The notes: generated by a model from the sequence alone, not told the origin. Positions 25,616 to 36,302 are shown, counted from the stretch's first letter. The stretch is DNA of 64,000 nucleotides from Lysobacteraceae bacterium P (GCA_005503055.1 SCOX01000001.1:124001-188000); one strand, 5' to 3'. Program-made: numbers and translations.

Positions 25616-26580
25616 CAGGACTTCCTCGTCGTCTTGCGCGATGCGCTGTCGCCGGGCTTGCGGCCGATCAGCGCGATCACTTCGAAATGCGGCGGCCGGC
25701 GCTCGCGGGTCACGGTCTGGCAACTGGTGACATCGATACCGGCCTTGGTGGAGAACTTCAGCAGGTCTTTCTCGCTGAAACCCAGGTTCACGTGGCCGTA
25801 GGCCTCGACCACGTTGCGGTGTTCGTGGCGGGCCAGGCTGGTGAGCAGCAGGCGGCCGCCGGGACGCAGGACACGCGCGGCCTCGGCCACGGCCTGCGCG
25901 GGATGCTCGGCGTAGGTGAGCGAATGCATCAGCACGACCAGGTCGAAATGCGCGTCGGCGAACGGCAGTGCGTGCATGTCGCCTTCGCGCACTTCCACGT
26001 TCTTGAGCTTGCGCAGGCGCTCGGAGGCGGCCAGCACGACCTTGGTGCTGGAGTCCAGGCACACGTAACGGTGCGAATGCGGGGCGAGCAGTTCCGCCAG
26101 CACGCCGTCGCCGGAGGCGATGTCGAGCACATCGCCCGGTTCCAGCAGCGGCAGGGCCGAACGTGCCATGGCCTCCCAGGTCCGGCCCGGGGAATAGTGG
26201 CGCTCCATGTCGCCAGCCACCGAGTCGGCCCAGTTCTGGTCGGACGCACGCGAAGCGAGCACATCGGCGACGCGCTCGGCGTCCTGACGCAGCAGCGGGT
26301 CGTCGCTGCCTTCGCGCAGCGTCTGCCACAGGGCCCGCTGCGCCGCGTCCAGCGCGCCGTCGTCGAAGCGGTAATACGCCGACACACCGGCGCGGCGGTC
26401 GCGCACCAGCCCGGCCTCCTTCAGTTTCGCCAGATGGGTCGAGACGCGGGGCTGAGCCAGGCGGGTGATTCCCGACAGCTCGGCCACGGTCAGCTCCTCG
26501 CGCTCCAGCAGCGCCAGCAGCCGCACGCGCGTGGCGTCGGCGAACACCTTCAGCCGTGAGGACCAGCCTTCCAGATCCAT
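25615..26580 (-). CDS. ArsR-family regulator fused to a SAM-dependent methyltransferase domain
   Basis: 321 residues. The first ~90 form an ArsR winged helix ([41 protein letters not shown]) without an obvious CxC metal site. About 140-300 is a class I methyltransferase domain with motif [17 protein letters not shown], acidic [24 protein letters not shown] and [18 protein letters not shown]. It is the first gene of the metH operon, so it probably senses SAM or SAH. From memory, the ArsR protein SahR represses SAM-cycle genes in Proteobacteria and responds to SAH; this gene is a good candidate for that role. A palindrome lies 13 bp upstream of its ATG. Confidence 0.88.
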   Translation of the reverse strand: MDLEGWSSRLKVFADATRVRLLALLEREELTVAELSGITRLAQPRVSTHLAKLKEAGLVRDRRAGVSAYYRFDDGALDAAQRALWQTLREGSDDPLLRQDAERVADVLASRASDQNWADSVAGDMERHYSPGRTWEAMARSALPLLEPGDVLDIASGDGVLAELLAPHSHRYVCLDSSTKVVLAASERLRKLKNVEVREGDMHALPFADAHFDLVVLMHSLTYAEHPAQAVAEAARVLRPGGRLLLTSLARHEHRNVVEAYGHVNLGFSEKDLLKFSTKAGIDVTSCQTVTRERRPPHFEVIALIGRKPGDSASRKTTRKS

Positions 26581-26871
26581 GCTTCATCAACCTATCGCGA
26601 TATAGCGATAAGTTTCGTCCGCGCGGGCTTCAGGGTCAAGGTCGGCGAGCCAAACGCATGATTTGGCGAAGCTTGCCGACTTTCCAGCGCCGGTCCCAGC
26701 CCCCGGCCCTGCTCTAGCCCCTAAGTTGGGGGCGGTCTCCGCCGAAGGCGGAAAAGGGCGGGTATGGCGCTGCGCAGCAAACCTTGTGACTGCGAATCCG
26801 ACACGAGCCGGCTACAATTCGCGGGCTTACACGCCCAACCGATTTCGAAGACTCAAGTACGAGGTGTATAC
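26581..26871. other. Divergent intergenic region, metH operon / acyl-CoA dehydrogenase
   Basis: 291 bp. It holds the ArsR-type operator at 26593-26610, a small hairpin (TCCGCC-GAA-GGCGGA, about 26738-26752) and a TACAAT -10-like box at 26813-26818 for the plus-strand gene. No additional gene is seen. Confidence 0.55.
26593..26610. promoter_or_regulatory. Palindromic operator upstream of the ArsR-metH operon
   Basis: TATCGC-GATATA-GCGATA: perfect 6-bp arms around an AT-rich 6-base centre, 13 bp before the ATG of the ArsR gene. Length and symmetry suit an ArsR-family dimer, and the position suits autorepression. It is the only AT-rich stretch in the neighbourhood. Confidence 0.65.
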
Positions 26872-28032
<1,161 letters not shown>

Positions 28033-28252
28033 GCGGCCGCCACGACGCGAATCGCCGAGCCCGACATGAAACGTTTCGGATCGTCACGTCCCACCGCCTG
28101 TCCTGTCGATCGCGGTCGCGATCTTCACCGCCGCGAGCATGCCGCACCTGCGGACTCGCGCCAGGTCGTGTCCGCGAACTGCCCGTACTGAACCGTATCC
28201 CCCGGCCCGCGCGAACAGCGTGGGCCTCTTTCCATTGGAACCTCGAGTTGCC

Positions 28253-31200
28253 ATGAGCATCAAACGTAACGCTGCTGCCAAACCTGCCGCCAAGGCCGAG
28301 CCGGCCAAACGCGCGTCGTCCACGCCCACCGCCGCGAAGACAGCCACCGGCAAGGCCGTCGCGAAGAACGGCGCCAAGGACGACTCCGTCTCGCTCGCAC
28401 CCATTGTCGAAGCGATGCGCAAGACCTTGCCCAAGGCGCGCCACGCCGAGGCGGAGGCGTTCATCACCGCGTTCTACAAGCGCATGAGCAGCGACGAGCT
28501 GCCGCAGCACGACGCACAGGGTTGGGCCGAACTGGCCACCGACTTCTTCGATTTCGCGCGCGGGCGCAAGCCCGGTTCGGCGCTGGTGCGCCTGTTCAAT
28601 CCGACGATGAAGGGCGAGGGCTGGGAGTCGACCCACACTGTCGTCCAGATCGCCAACGAGGACATGCCGTTCCTGGTCGACTCGGTGACGATGGCGCTGG
28701 CCGAACAGGGCATCGGTGTGCATGTTCTGGGGCATCCGGTAGTGACCTTCCAGCGCGACAAGGCGGGCAAGATCCTCGCCGTCGGCGAAGGTCAGCCCGA
28801 ATCGCTGATGCATCTGGAGATCGACCGCCAGCCCGCGGAGGCGATGCCGAAGATCCAGAAGGCGCTCGAGGCCGTGCTGGCCGACGTGCGCGCCGCCGTG
28901 CGCGAATGGCCGCAGATGCAGGCCAAGATGCGCGAAGTCGCCGAAGACCTGGGACAGCGCAATCTGCCGGTGGACGAAGCCGGCAAGCGTGAGGCGCAGG
29001 AGTTCCTGCGCTGGGCCGCGGACAACCACTTCACCTTCCTGGGCTACCGCGAATACGACGTCGTCGAGAAGGGCGGCCAAGAAGTGCTCGCCGCGGTCAA
29101 GTCCAGCGGCATGGGCCTGCTGCGCGGCAAGGACGTGGGCAAGCCGCGCCTGCTGACGTCGCTGGCGGCGCACTACATGCCGCAGTCCGGCGCGGTGGAC
29201 GCGCTGATCCTGACCAAGACCAACTCGCGCGCGACCGTGCACCGTCCGGGCTACATGGACTACATCGGCGTGCTCAGCTTCGATGCGAAGGGCAAGCCGG
29301 TGCACGAGGAGCGCTTCCTCGGCCTGTACACCTCCAGCGCCTACAACCGCCGCCCGTGGGACATCCCGCTGGTGCGCCAGCGCCACAACTACGTGATGCA
29401 GCAGTCGGGCCTGAAGCCCGACAGCCACAGCGGCAAGGCGCTGCGCCACATCCTGGAATCGCTGCCGCGCGACGAGCTGTTCCAGTCGAGCGAGGAGGAG
29501 CTGCTGCGCACAGCGACCGGCATCCTCGGCCTGCAGGAGCGCGTTCGCAGCAAGCTGTTCCTGCGTCGCGACCGCTACGGTCGCTTCTTCTCGGTGCTGG
29601 TCTACATCCCGCGCGATCGCTTCAACACCGACGTTCGCCTGCGCATTGAAGCGATGCTCAAGCGCGAGCTGCACGGCGAGCATGTCGACTCCTCGGTCAC
29701 CCTCGGCGGCGAATCGCCGCTGGCGCAGCTGCACCTGATCGTGCGTCCGAAGTCGGGCGAGGCTATCGAGACGGACAGCGCGAAGATCGAGACCGAATTG
29801 TTCAAGCTGGTGCGCAACTGGCAGGACGACCTGCGCGAAAGGCTGGTCATCCGTCATGGCGAACAGCGTGGCCTCACGCTCACCAACACCTACGGTCGCG
29901 CGTTGCCGGCGGGCTACATCGAGGACGTCAGCGCCGACATCGCCGCCGACGACGTCGAGCATCTGGCTGCGCTCAGCGGTCCCGACGACCTTCGCCTGAG
30001 CCTGTATCGCGCGCATGGCGGCGAAGGCGGCCTGCGCTTCAAGTTCTATCGCCAGAACGACGACATCCCGCTGTCGGACGCGCTGCCGATGATGGAGAAC
30101 ATGGGCCTGCGGGTGATCTCCGAGCATCCGTACCGCCTGCAGGCGAACGGGCAGACGATGTTCATCCAGGACTTCGAAGTCGAGACGTCCGATCCGAACC
30201 TGGACGTGTCCAACCTCGACGAGAACTTCGAGCAGGCCTTCGCCCAGATCTGGCGCGGCAACGCCGAGAACGATGGCTTCAACCGCCTGATCCTCACCGC
30301 CAACCTGTCCTGGCGACAGGTCGCGATGCTGCGCGGTTACTGCAAGTACCTGCTGCAGGTCGGCGTGCCGTTCTCGCAGAGCTACGTGGAAGCCACGCTC
30401 AACCGTTATCCGTTGCTGGCGCGGCTGTTGGTCGAATTGTTCGAAGCCAAGTTCGATCCGGTCACCGGCAACGAGTCCAAGGCCGAGATCAAGGCCGGCA
30501 TGGAGCGCTTCCGCGCCCAGCTTCAAGCACTCGCGCACGGCGACGAAGCCACGCTCGCTACGCTGGAGCAGGCGATCGAAGCCCGCACCGGCAAGCGCGA
30601 GGCGCAGGTCGAAGCCACGCGCAATGCGCTCAAGGGCATGTTCGACCGCGTCGCGAGCCTGGACGACGACCGCATCCTGCGCAGCTTCATCGGCGTGATC
30701 GACGCCACCCTGCGTACCAGCTACTACGTCCAGTACAAGGACGGCCTGCGCGCCGATGGCGGCCCGGCCGACTACATCAGCTTCAAGTTCGATTCCTCGA
30801 AGGTGCCGGACCTGCCGAAGCCGCGTCCGTACCGCGAGATCTTCGTGTACGGCCCGCGCGTGGAAGGCGTGCACCTGCGCTTCGGTCCGGTCGCGCGCGG
30901 CGGCCTGCGCTGGTCGGATCGCCGTGAGGACTTCCGCACCGAAGTGCTGGGCTTGGTGAAGGCGCAGATGGTGAAGAACACCGTCATCGTGCCGGTCGGT
31001 TCCAAGGGCGGCTTCTTCGCCAAGCAACTGCCGGACCCGAGCGTCGACCGCGACGCGTGGTTCAACGAAGGCGTGGCCTGCTACAAGCGCTTCATCAACG
31101 GCCTGCTGGACATCACCGACAACCTGGTCAACGGCAAGGTCGTGCCGCCGGCCGGCGTGGTGCGTCACGACAACGACGATCCGTACCTGGTCGTCGCCGC

Positions 31201-33304
31201 CGACAAGGGCACCGCGACGTTCTCCGACATCGCCAACGGCATCGCGCGCGCGCACGGCTACTGGCTGGACGACGCGTTCGCCTCGGGCGGTTCGGTGGGC
31301 TACGACCACAAGGGCATGGGCATCACCGCGCGTGGCGCGTGGGAGTCGGTCAAGCGCCACTTCCGCGCAATGGGTCGCGACAGCCAGAAGGCGGACTTCA
31401 CGGTCGTTGGCGTGGGCGACATGTCCGGCGACGTGTTCGGCAACGGCATGCTGCTGAGCAAGCACATCCGCCTGCTGGCCGCGTTCGACCACCGCCACAT
31501 CTTCCTCGACCCGAACCCGGACGCGGCGAAGACCTTCAAGGAGCGCGAACGCATGTTCAAGCTGCCGCGTTCGAGCTGGGACGACTACGACAAGTCGCTC
31601 ATCAGCAAGGGCGGCGGCGTGTTCCCGCGTTCGGCCAAGTCGATCGCGCTGTCGCCTGAGATCAAGGCGGCGCTCGGCATCGATGCCGCCGTGACCGCGC
31701 TCAGCCCGGCCGAACTGCTCAGTGCCATCCTCAAGGCGCCGGTCGACCTGCTGTGGAACGGCGGCATCGGCACCTACGTCAAGGCCACGAACGAAACCAA
31801 CGCCGATGTCGGCGATCGCGCCAACAACGCGCTGCGCGTCAACGGCCGCGAACTGCGCTGCAAGGTGGTGGGCGAGGGCGGCAACCTGGGCATGACCCAG
31901 CTGGGCCGCATCGAAGCGGCGCAGCACGGCGTGCTGCTCAATACCGACTTCATCGACAACTCCGCAGGCGTGGACACCTCCGATCACGAGGTGAACATCA
32001 AGATCCTGCTCAACGGCGAGGTGCAGAAGAAGAAGCTGACGCTGCCCGAGCGCAACAAACTGCTGGCGCAGATGACCGACGAGGTCGGAAATCTGGTGCT
32101 CACCGACAACTACCGCCAGAACCAGGCCATCAGCCTGATGGAGCGGATGAGCGTGCACCGCCTGGGCTCCAAGCAGCACTTCATCCGCACGCTGGAATCG
32201 CAGGGCCTGCTGGACCGCCAGATCGAGTTCCTGCCGTCCGATGCCGAGATCGCCGAACGCAAGGCACGCGGCCAGGGCCTGACGCGTCCGGAGCTGGCGG
32301 TGCTGCTGTCGTACAGCAAGATCGTGCTGTTCCAGCAACTGCTCGATTCCGACGTCCCGGAAGACCCGTACCTGTCGAAGGAACTGGTGCGCTACTTCCC
32401 GCAGCCGCTGCAGGCCAAGTACGCCAAGGCGATGGAAGGGCACCGCCTGAAGCGCGAGATCATCGCCACCGCGGTCACCAACTCGATGGTCAACCGCATG
32501 GGCGCGACGTTCACCCTGCGCATGACCGAAGACACCGGCCGCACACCGGCCGAGGTCGCCGAGGCCTACACCATCGCCCGCGAGGCGGTGGATGCACGCG
32601 ACCTGTGGGCGCAGATCGACGCGCTCGACGGCAAGGTGCCGGAGTCGGTGCAGGTCGATGCGCTGCAGGTCATCTGGCACCTGTTGCGCTCCATGTCGCG
32701 CTGGCTGCTGTCGCGTCCGGGCAGGATGCCGGAGATCACGCATGCGATGGCGCGCTACAGCGACAGCCTCAACGCCGTGCGCAATGCGCTGCCGGGCGTG
32801 CTTTCCGGCGTGCGTCGCGACGCCTACGAGGCGCGCATGGCCGAGTGGAAGGGCAAGGGTCTGCCGGCGCAACTGGCCGAACAGCTGGCCGCGCTGCCGC
32901 TGCTGGAGTTCGGCTGCGACATCGTCGAAATCTCCCTGGCCCGCAAGCTCTCGCCGGTGGAAGTGGCCAAGGCCTACTTCGCCCTGGGTGCCGCGCTGAG
33001 CCTGCCGTGGCTGTACGAGCAGGTCGAACAGCTCTCCGTCGACGGCCGCTGGCAGGCACTGGCGCGAGGCGCGCTGCGCGACGAGCTGGGTGCCCAGGCA
33101 CGCACGCTGGTGGCGCAGATCCTCGCCGACGGCGGCAAGAAGCCGGTGGAACAGAAGGTCGAAGCGTGGCTCAAGCGCGACGATTCCTCGCTGCGCTTCA
33201 CCCTGGCGATGTTCGCCGACCTGCACAGCCAGAAGGCGCTGGACTATCCGACCTTGTCGGTGGCGGTGCGTCGCTTGGCGCAGGTAGCTTCGGCCGCGGC
33301 GTGA
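28253..33304 (+). CDS. gdhB: NAD-specific glutamate dehydrogenase, large (180 kDa) type
   Basis: 1683 residues from ATG 28253; earlier in-frame starts fall in intergenic sequence. The protein belongs to the large allosteric NAD-GDH class (as in Pseudomonas aeruginosa and Streptomyces), which deaminates glutamate to 2-oxoglutarate. A long N-terminal region with ACT-like modules (DMPFLVDSVTMALAEQGIGV near residue 140) precedes the catalytic core: RGGLRWSDRREDFRTEVLGL near 880, PVGSKGGFF near 913, the GDMSGDVFGNGMLLS segment near 1056 and the GEGGNLGMTQLGRIE stretch near 1205. A strong terminator follows 24 bp after the stop. Confidence 0.95.
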   Translation: MSIKRNAAAKPAAKAEPAKRASSTPTAAKTATGKAVAKNGAKDDSVSLAPIVEAMRKTLPKARHAEAEAFITAFYKRMSSDELPQHDAQGWAELATDFFDFARGRKPGSALVRLFNPTMKGEGWESTHTVVQIANEDMPFLVDSVTMALAEQGIGVHVLGHPVVTFQRDKAGKILAVGEGQPESLMHLEIDRQPAEAMPKIQKALEAVLADVRAAVREWPQMQAKMREVAEDLGQRNLPVDEAGKREAQEFLRWAADNHFTFLGYREYDVVEKGGQEVLAAVKSSGMGLLRGKDVGKPRLLTSLAAHYMPQSGAVDALILTKTNSRATVHRPGYMDYIGVLSFDAKGKPVHEERFLGLYTSSAYNRRPWDIPLVRQRHNYVMQQSGLKPDSHSGKALRHILESLPRDELFQSSEEELLRTATGILGLQERVRSKLFLRRDRYGRFFSVLVYIPRDRFNTDVRLRIEAMLKRELHGEHVDSSVTLGGESPLAQLHLIVRPKSGEAIETDSAKIETELFKLVRNWQDDLRERLVIRHGEQRGLTLTNTYGRALPAGYIEDVSADIAADDVEHLAALSGPDDLRLSLYRAHGGEGGLRFKFYRQNDDIPLSDALPMMENMGLRVISEHPYRLQANGQTMFIQDFEVETSDPNLDVSNLDENFEQAFAQIWRGNAENDGFNRLILTANLSWRQVAMLRGYCKYLLQVGVPFSQSYVEATLNRYPLLARLLVELFEAKFDPVTGNESKAEIKAGMERFRAQLQALAHGDEATLATLEQAIEARTGKREAQVEATRNALKGMFDRVASLDDDRILRSFIGVIDATLRTSYYVQYKDGLRADGGPADYISFKFDSSKVPDLPKPRPYREIFVYGPRVEGVHLRFGPVARGGLRWSDRREDFRTEVLGLVKAQMVKNTVIVPVGSKGGFFAKQLPDPSVDRDAWFNEGVACYKRFINGLLDITDNLVNGKVVPPAGVVRHDNDDPYLVVAADKGTATFSDIANGIARAHGYWLDDAFASGGSVGYDHKGMGITARGAWESVKRHFRAMGRDSQKADFTVVGVGDMSGDVFGNGMLLSKHIRLLAAFDHRHIFLDPNPDAAKTFKERERMFKLPRSSWDDYDKSLISKGGGVFPRSAKSIALSPEIKAALGIDAAVTALSPAELLSAILKAPVDLLWNGGIGTYVKATNETNADVGDRANNALRVNGRELRCKVVGEGGNLGMTQLGRIEAAQHGVLLNTDFIDNSAGVDTSDHEVNIKILLNGEVQKKKLTLPERNKLLAQMTDEVGNLVLTDNYRQNQAISLMERMSVHRLGSKQHFIRTLESQGLLDRQIEFLPSDAEIAERKARGQGLTRPELAVLLSYSKIVLFQQLLDSDVPEDPYLSKELVRYFPQPLQAKYAKAMEGHRLKREIIATAVTNSMVNRMGATFTLRMTEDTGRTPAEVAEAYTIAREAVDARDLWAQIDALDGKVPESVQVDALQVIWHLLRSMSRWLLSRPGRMPEITHAMARYSDSLNAVRNALPGVLSGVRRDAYEARMAEWKGKGLPAQLAEQLAALPLLEFGCDIVEISLARKLSPVEVAKAYFALGAALSLPWLYEQVEQLSVDGRWQALARGALRDELGAQARTLVAQILADGGKKPVEQKVEAWLKRDDSSLRFTLAMFADLHSQKALDYPTLSVAVRRLAQVASAAA

Positions 33305-33327
33305 TGTCCGCCAAGCGGTGAATCAAG

Positions 33328-33355
33328 AAGCCCGGCTCCGGCCGGGCTTTTTTTT
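33328..33355 (+). terminator. Rho-independent terminator of gdhB
   Basis: AAGCCCGGC-TCCG-GCCGGGCTT followed by a T-run: perfect 9-bp arms, tetraloop and six or more T residues. This is the clearest terminator in the window. Confidence 0.92.
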
Positions 33356-33488
33356 ACTTCTCTCTCCGCCGACCGAAGGGAGTGCAGAGCGGAGAAGGCG
33401 CTCGCAGGACGGATGAGGGGGAATGGAGCCGTAGCGTCCGAACTTCCGCGGATTACTGCACTGGCAGTTCGCCACGATCGCTTCGTTG

Positions 33489-33523
33489 CCCTCACCCCAA
33501 CCCTCTCCCGTCGGGAGAGGGGC
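33489..33523. repeat. Intergenic palindromic repeat (CCTCACCCC...CTCTCCCG family)
   Basis: It begins CCCTCACCCCAA and contains CCCTCTCCCG-T-CGGGAGAGGG, a near-continuous palindrome. The same element lies in reverse orientation, translated, inside lhr at 43478-43514. It is 49 bp upstream of nadK. Confidence 0.7.
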
Positions 33524-33571
33524 CTTTGTTCGCGGTCGGGTTATGCTGACCGCATCACCACGGAGCCGCCG

Positions 33572-34345
33572 ATGACCGCGACGCCCCGCATCGCCTTCCT
33601 CGCCAGTCACGCCGACGAGGCGCAGCGCGCACTCCAGGCGCTTACCGCGCACGTCGGCCAGCATGCGCCGGAGGACGCCGACATCCTCGTTCCGCTCGGC
33701 GGCGACGGCTTCATGCTGTCCACGCTGCACCGCTACGGCGGGTTGGGGAAACCGGTGTACGGCATGAAGCTGGGCACGGTTGGATTCCTGATGAACCACC
33801 ATGTTGTCGACGGTCTGATGGAGCGGCTCCATGCCGCCGAACCGGCCGTGCTGCGACCGCTGGAAATGGTGGCCCAGACCGAATCCGGCGCGACCGTGGG
33901 ATCGCTGGCCTACAACGAGGTTTCGTTGTTGCGCCAGACGCGCCAGGCCGCGCACCTGCGCATCGACCTCAATGGCGAAACGCGACTGGACGAGTTGATC
34001 TGCGACGGCGTGCTGGTCGCGACACCGGCCGGCAGCACCGCCTACAACTTTTCCGCGCACGGACCGATCCTGCCGCTGGGCGCGAACGTGATGGCGCTGA
34101 CGCCCATCGCGGCGTTCCGCCCGAGGCGCTGGCGCGGCGCGGTGCTCAAGGCCGACACCGAAGTGCGCTTCCACGTACTCGACCCGTACAAGCGTCCGGT
34201 CAGCGCCACCGCCGATTCGCATGAAGTGCGCGACGTGGTGGAAGTCACCATCCGCGAGTCGCACGACCGCACCGTCACGCTGCTGTTCGACCCCGAGCAC
34301 AACCTCGAAGAGCGCATGCTAGCCGAGCAATTCATCGCGGGGTGA
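33572..34345 (+). CDS. nadK: NAD kinase
   Basis: 257 residues from ATG 33572. It phosphorylates NAD to NADP in the cytoplasm. The GGDG motif lies in [16 protein letters not shown] near residue 43. [16 protein letters not shown] and the glycine-rich [20 protein letters not shown] near 150 are the other conserved NAD-binding segments. The length fits the shorter xanthomonad form. A TATGCT -10-like box lies about 25 bp upstream. The 1-kb repeat island begins just after the stop. Confidence 0.95.
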   Translation: MTATPRIAFLASHADEAQRALQALTAHVGQHAPEDADILVPLGGDGFMLSTLHRYGGLGKPVYGMKLGTVGFLMNHHVVDGLMERLHAAEPAVLRPLEMVAQTESGATVGSLAYNEVSLLRQTRQAAHLRIDLNGETRLDELICDGVLVATPAGSTAYNFSAHGPILPLGANVMALTPIAAFRPRRWRGAVLKADTEVRFHVLDPYKRPVSATADSHEVRDVVEVTIRESHDRTVTLLFDPEHNLEERMLAEQFIAG

Positions 34346-34385
34346 GAGCTCGCGCTTGCGAACCATTGGTTCGCGCGAGCTCGAA

Positions 34386-34926
34386 CGCCCGGCCATGGAT
34401 GGCCGGGCCGGGCGATCCGAAGCCGGTCGCATCGCGCCAGGGAAGGCATCCCCAACCTCATCGATGAGATCCGCTTGCGCGGCATGCCGCGCGGCGTGCC
34501 GAACGCCCGGCCACGGATGGCCGGGCCGGGCGATCCGAAGCCGGTCGCATCGCGCCAGGGTAGGCATCCCCAACCTCATCGATGAGATCCGCCTGCGCGG
34601 CATGCCGCGCGGCGTGCCGAACGCCCGGCCACGGATGGCCGGGCCGGGCGATCCGAAGCCGGTCGCATCGCGCCAGGGAAGGCATCCCCAACCTCATCGA
34701 TGAGATCCGCTTGCGCGGCATGCCGCGCGGCGTGCCCAACGCCCGGCCACGGATGGCCGGGCCGGGCGATCCGAAGCCGGTCGCATCGCGCCAGGAAGGC
34801 ATCCCCAACCTCATCGATGAGATCCGCTTGCGCGGCATGCCGCGCGGCGTGCCCAACGCCCGGCCACGGATGGCCGGTCCGGGCGATCCGAAGCCGGTCG
34901 CATCGCGCCAGGGAAGGCATCCCCAA
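34386..34926. repeat. 118-bp tandem repeat array, about 4.6 copies
   Basis: Units begin at 34386, 34504, 34622, 34740 and 34857 (periods 118, 118, 118, 117) and are more than 95% alike by eye. Each full unit carries three perfect palindromes: GCCCGGCCA-N4-TGGCCGGGC, CTCATCGATGAG and GCGCGGCATGCCGCGC. The fifth unit stops after CATCCCCAA. Repeat and spacer lengths do not fit a CRISPR. A lone copy of the first palindrome lies at 12031-12055. Confidence 0.95.
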
Positions 34927-35004
34927 GTGGCCAATGCTGGTTGCGCGCGCACCGTCACCGCGCACGCTGCCGCGCGGGGTAAATCGCCCGCCAACCCGGA
35001 CACC

Positions 35005-35030
35005 GTCATCCCGGCGAAGGCCGGGACCCA
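35005..35030 (+). repeat. REP variant, GTCATCCCGGCGAAGG form
   Basis: A 26-bp palindromic element related to the TTCCAGCGAAAGCTGGAA REPs, with core CCCGGCGAAGGCCGGG. It is the first of several REPs in this island. Confidence 0.6.
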
Positions 35031-35057
35031 AGCCCGCACCGTCGAAGGTCGCGTCCC

Positions 35058-35150
35058 GTCATTCCAGCGAAAGCTGGAATCCAACTTGATCTCTCGACAC
35101 CTAGCCGCGCAGCGGAAGTCGAAATGGATTCCAGCTTTCGCTGGAATGAC
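35058..35150. repeat. REPIN-like element: two inverted REPs, 93 bp
   Basis: A 26-bp REP (35058-35083, core TTCCAGCGAAAGCTGGAA) is followed, after a 41-bp spacer, by its inverted copy (35125-35150). The start-to-start distance is 67 bp. The element at 58456-58548 has exactly the same geometry. This is the layout of REPINs, which are mobilised in trans by RAYT transposases; none is in the window. Confidence 0.75.
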
Positions 35151-35291
35151 GAACCAAGAGGCGTGCATTACGGGTGTCGTCGCCAATATCGCCGCGGCCA
35201 CCCGTCCGGCGTTACGGGCTTGGTCCCGACCTACGCCGGGACGGCGGCAGCGACACCGACCCTCACCGCGGGACGACGGGACGCGCGTCCC

Positions 35292-35317
35292 GTCATTCCA
35301 GCGAAAGCTGGAATCCA
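35292..35317 (+). repeat. Single REP (TTCCAGCGAAAGCTGGAA)
   Basis: Same 26-bp sequence as the left end of the REPIN at 35058, without an inverted partner at the 67-bp spacing. Confidence 0.7.
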
Positions 35318-35396
35318 CCTTGATCGTCCACGCAGCTTTCGCGACGACCTCATATCCGTCTCAATCACCGAGACCGCGCTGCTGCATAATCGCGCC

Positions 35397-36302
35397 ATGC
35401 CCGACCGTGACGCCGATCCGTTGATTGTCGCGATTTCCTCGCGAACCCTGTTCGACATGGAGGACAGCCACGCGCTGTTCGAGAGCGAGGGCATCGATGC
35501 CTATGCGCAGTTCCAGCGCTCGCACGAGGACGACCTGCTCGCGCCCGGCATCGCCTTCCCGCTGGTGCGCAAGCTGCTTGCGCTCAACGACGGCGCGCCG
35601 CCGGAAGCGCCGCGCGTCGAGGTGATCCTGATCTCGCGCAATTCGGCCGACAGCGGACTGCGCATCTTCAATTCGATCGCCCACCACGGGCTGGCGATCA
35701 AGCGCGCGGCCTTCAGCAACGGCGCGCCGCCCTATCCGTACATCCGTCCGTTCAACGCCGATCTGTTCCTCTCGGCCAATGCCGAGGACGTGCGCAGCGC
35801 GCTGTCGGCCGGTGTCGCCGCGGCCACGCTGCTGCCGTCCAGGGCGCCGCAACATCGCCATGACCAGCTGCGTATCGCCTTCGACGGCGACGCGGTGATC
35901 TTCGACGACGAGGGCGAGCGCGTCTCGCGCGAAGGCGGGCTGGCGGCTTTCACCGAGCACGAGCGCAGTCATGCCGCGCAAGCGCTGTCGGGCGGGCCGT
36001 TCCGCGGATTCCTCGATGCCTTGCATCGGTTGCAGCAGGCGTTCCCGACCGGTCAGGGGTCGCCGATCCGCACCGCGCTGGTGACGGCACGTTCGATTCC
36101 CGCGCACGAACGCGTGATCCGCACCTTGCGCGAATGGGACATCCGTCTGGACGAAGCCCTGTTCCTCGGCGGGCGCGCGAAGGGGCCGTTCCTGGATGCT
36201 TTCGGTGCGGACATCTTCTTCGACGATTCCGAGCACAACATCCTGTCGGCGCGCGATCACGTCGCCGCCGGGCACGTCCCGCACGGCATCGCCAACCGCT
36301 GA
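35397..36302 (+). CDS. 5'-nucleotidase (PF06189-like)
   Basis: 301 residues from ATG 35397. It resembles the bacterial and eukaryotic cytosolic 5'-nucleotidase family: IVAISSRTLFDMEDSHALFE at the N-terminus with the nucleophile-region LFDME, VEVILISRNSADSGLRIFN near 80, the LRIAFDGDAVIFDDEGE core and, at the C-terminus, ALFLGGRAKGPFLDAFGADIFFDDS. It should dephosphorylate nucleoside monophosphates in the cytoplasm. A CATAAT box lies only 6 bp before the ATG, so the message could be leaderless. The gene is isolated, between the repeat island and a convergent CHRD gene. Confidence 0.88.
   Translation: MPDRDADPLIVAISSRTLFDMEDSHALFESEGIDAYAQFQRSHEDDLLAPGIAFPLVRKLLALNDGAPPEAPRVEVILISRNSADSGLRIFNSIAHHGLAIKRAAFSNGAPPYPYIRPFNADLFLSANAEDVRSALSAGVAAATLLPSRAPQHRHDQLRIAFDGDAVIFDDEGERVSREGGLAAFTEHERSHAAQALSGGPFRGFLDALHRLQQAFPTGQGSPIRTALVTARSIPAHERVIRTLREWDIRLDEALFLGGRAKGPFLDAFGADIFFDDSEHNILSARDHVAAGHVPHGIANR

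Larger units (their letters stand above)
34346..35396. other. 1-kb repeat island between nadK and the 5'-nucleotidase gene
   Basis: It contains no gene I can support. In order it holds an inverted repeat after nadK (GAGCTCGCGC...GCGCGAGCTC, about 34347-34382), 118-bp tandem repeats (34386-34926), a REP variant (35005-35030), a REPIN-like pair (35058-35150), a degenerate inverted copy (about 35219-35245) and a single REP (35292-35317). Long open frames cross it on both strands only because the GC-rich repeats lack stops. Confidence 0.8.

Noticed and set aside
34386-34926. CRISPR array
   Set aside because: The whole 118-bp unit is repeated with no unique spacers, and no cas gene is present.
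34386-34926. Integron attC array
   Set aside because: No GTTRRRY core sites, no cassettes between units and no integrase.
34458-35424. Long frames on both strands through the 118-bp repeats and the REPs
   Set aside because: A period of 118 shifts frame each unit, so a repeated protein cannot result; the frames exist only because stops are rare.
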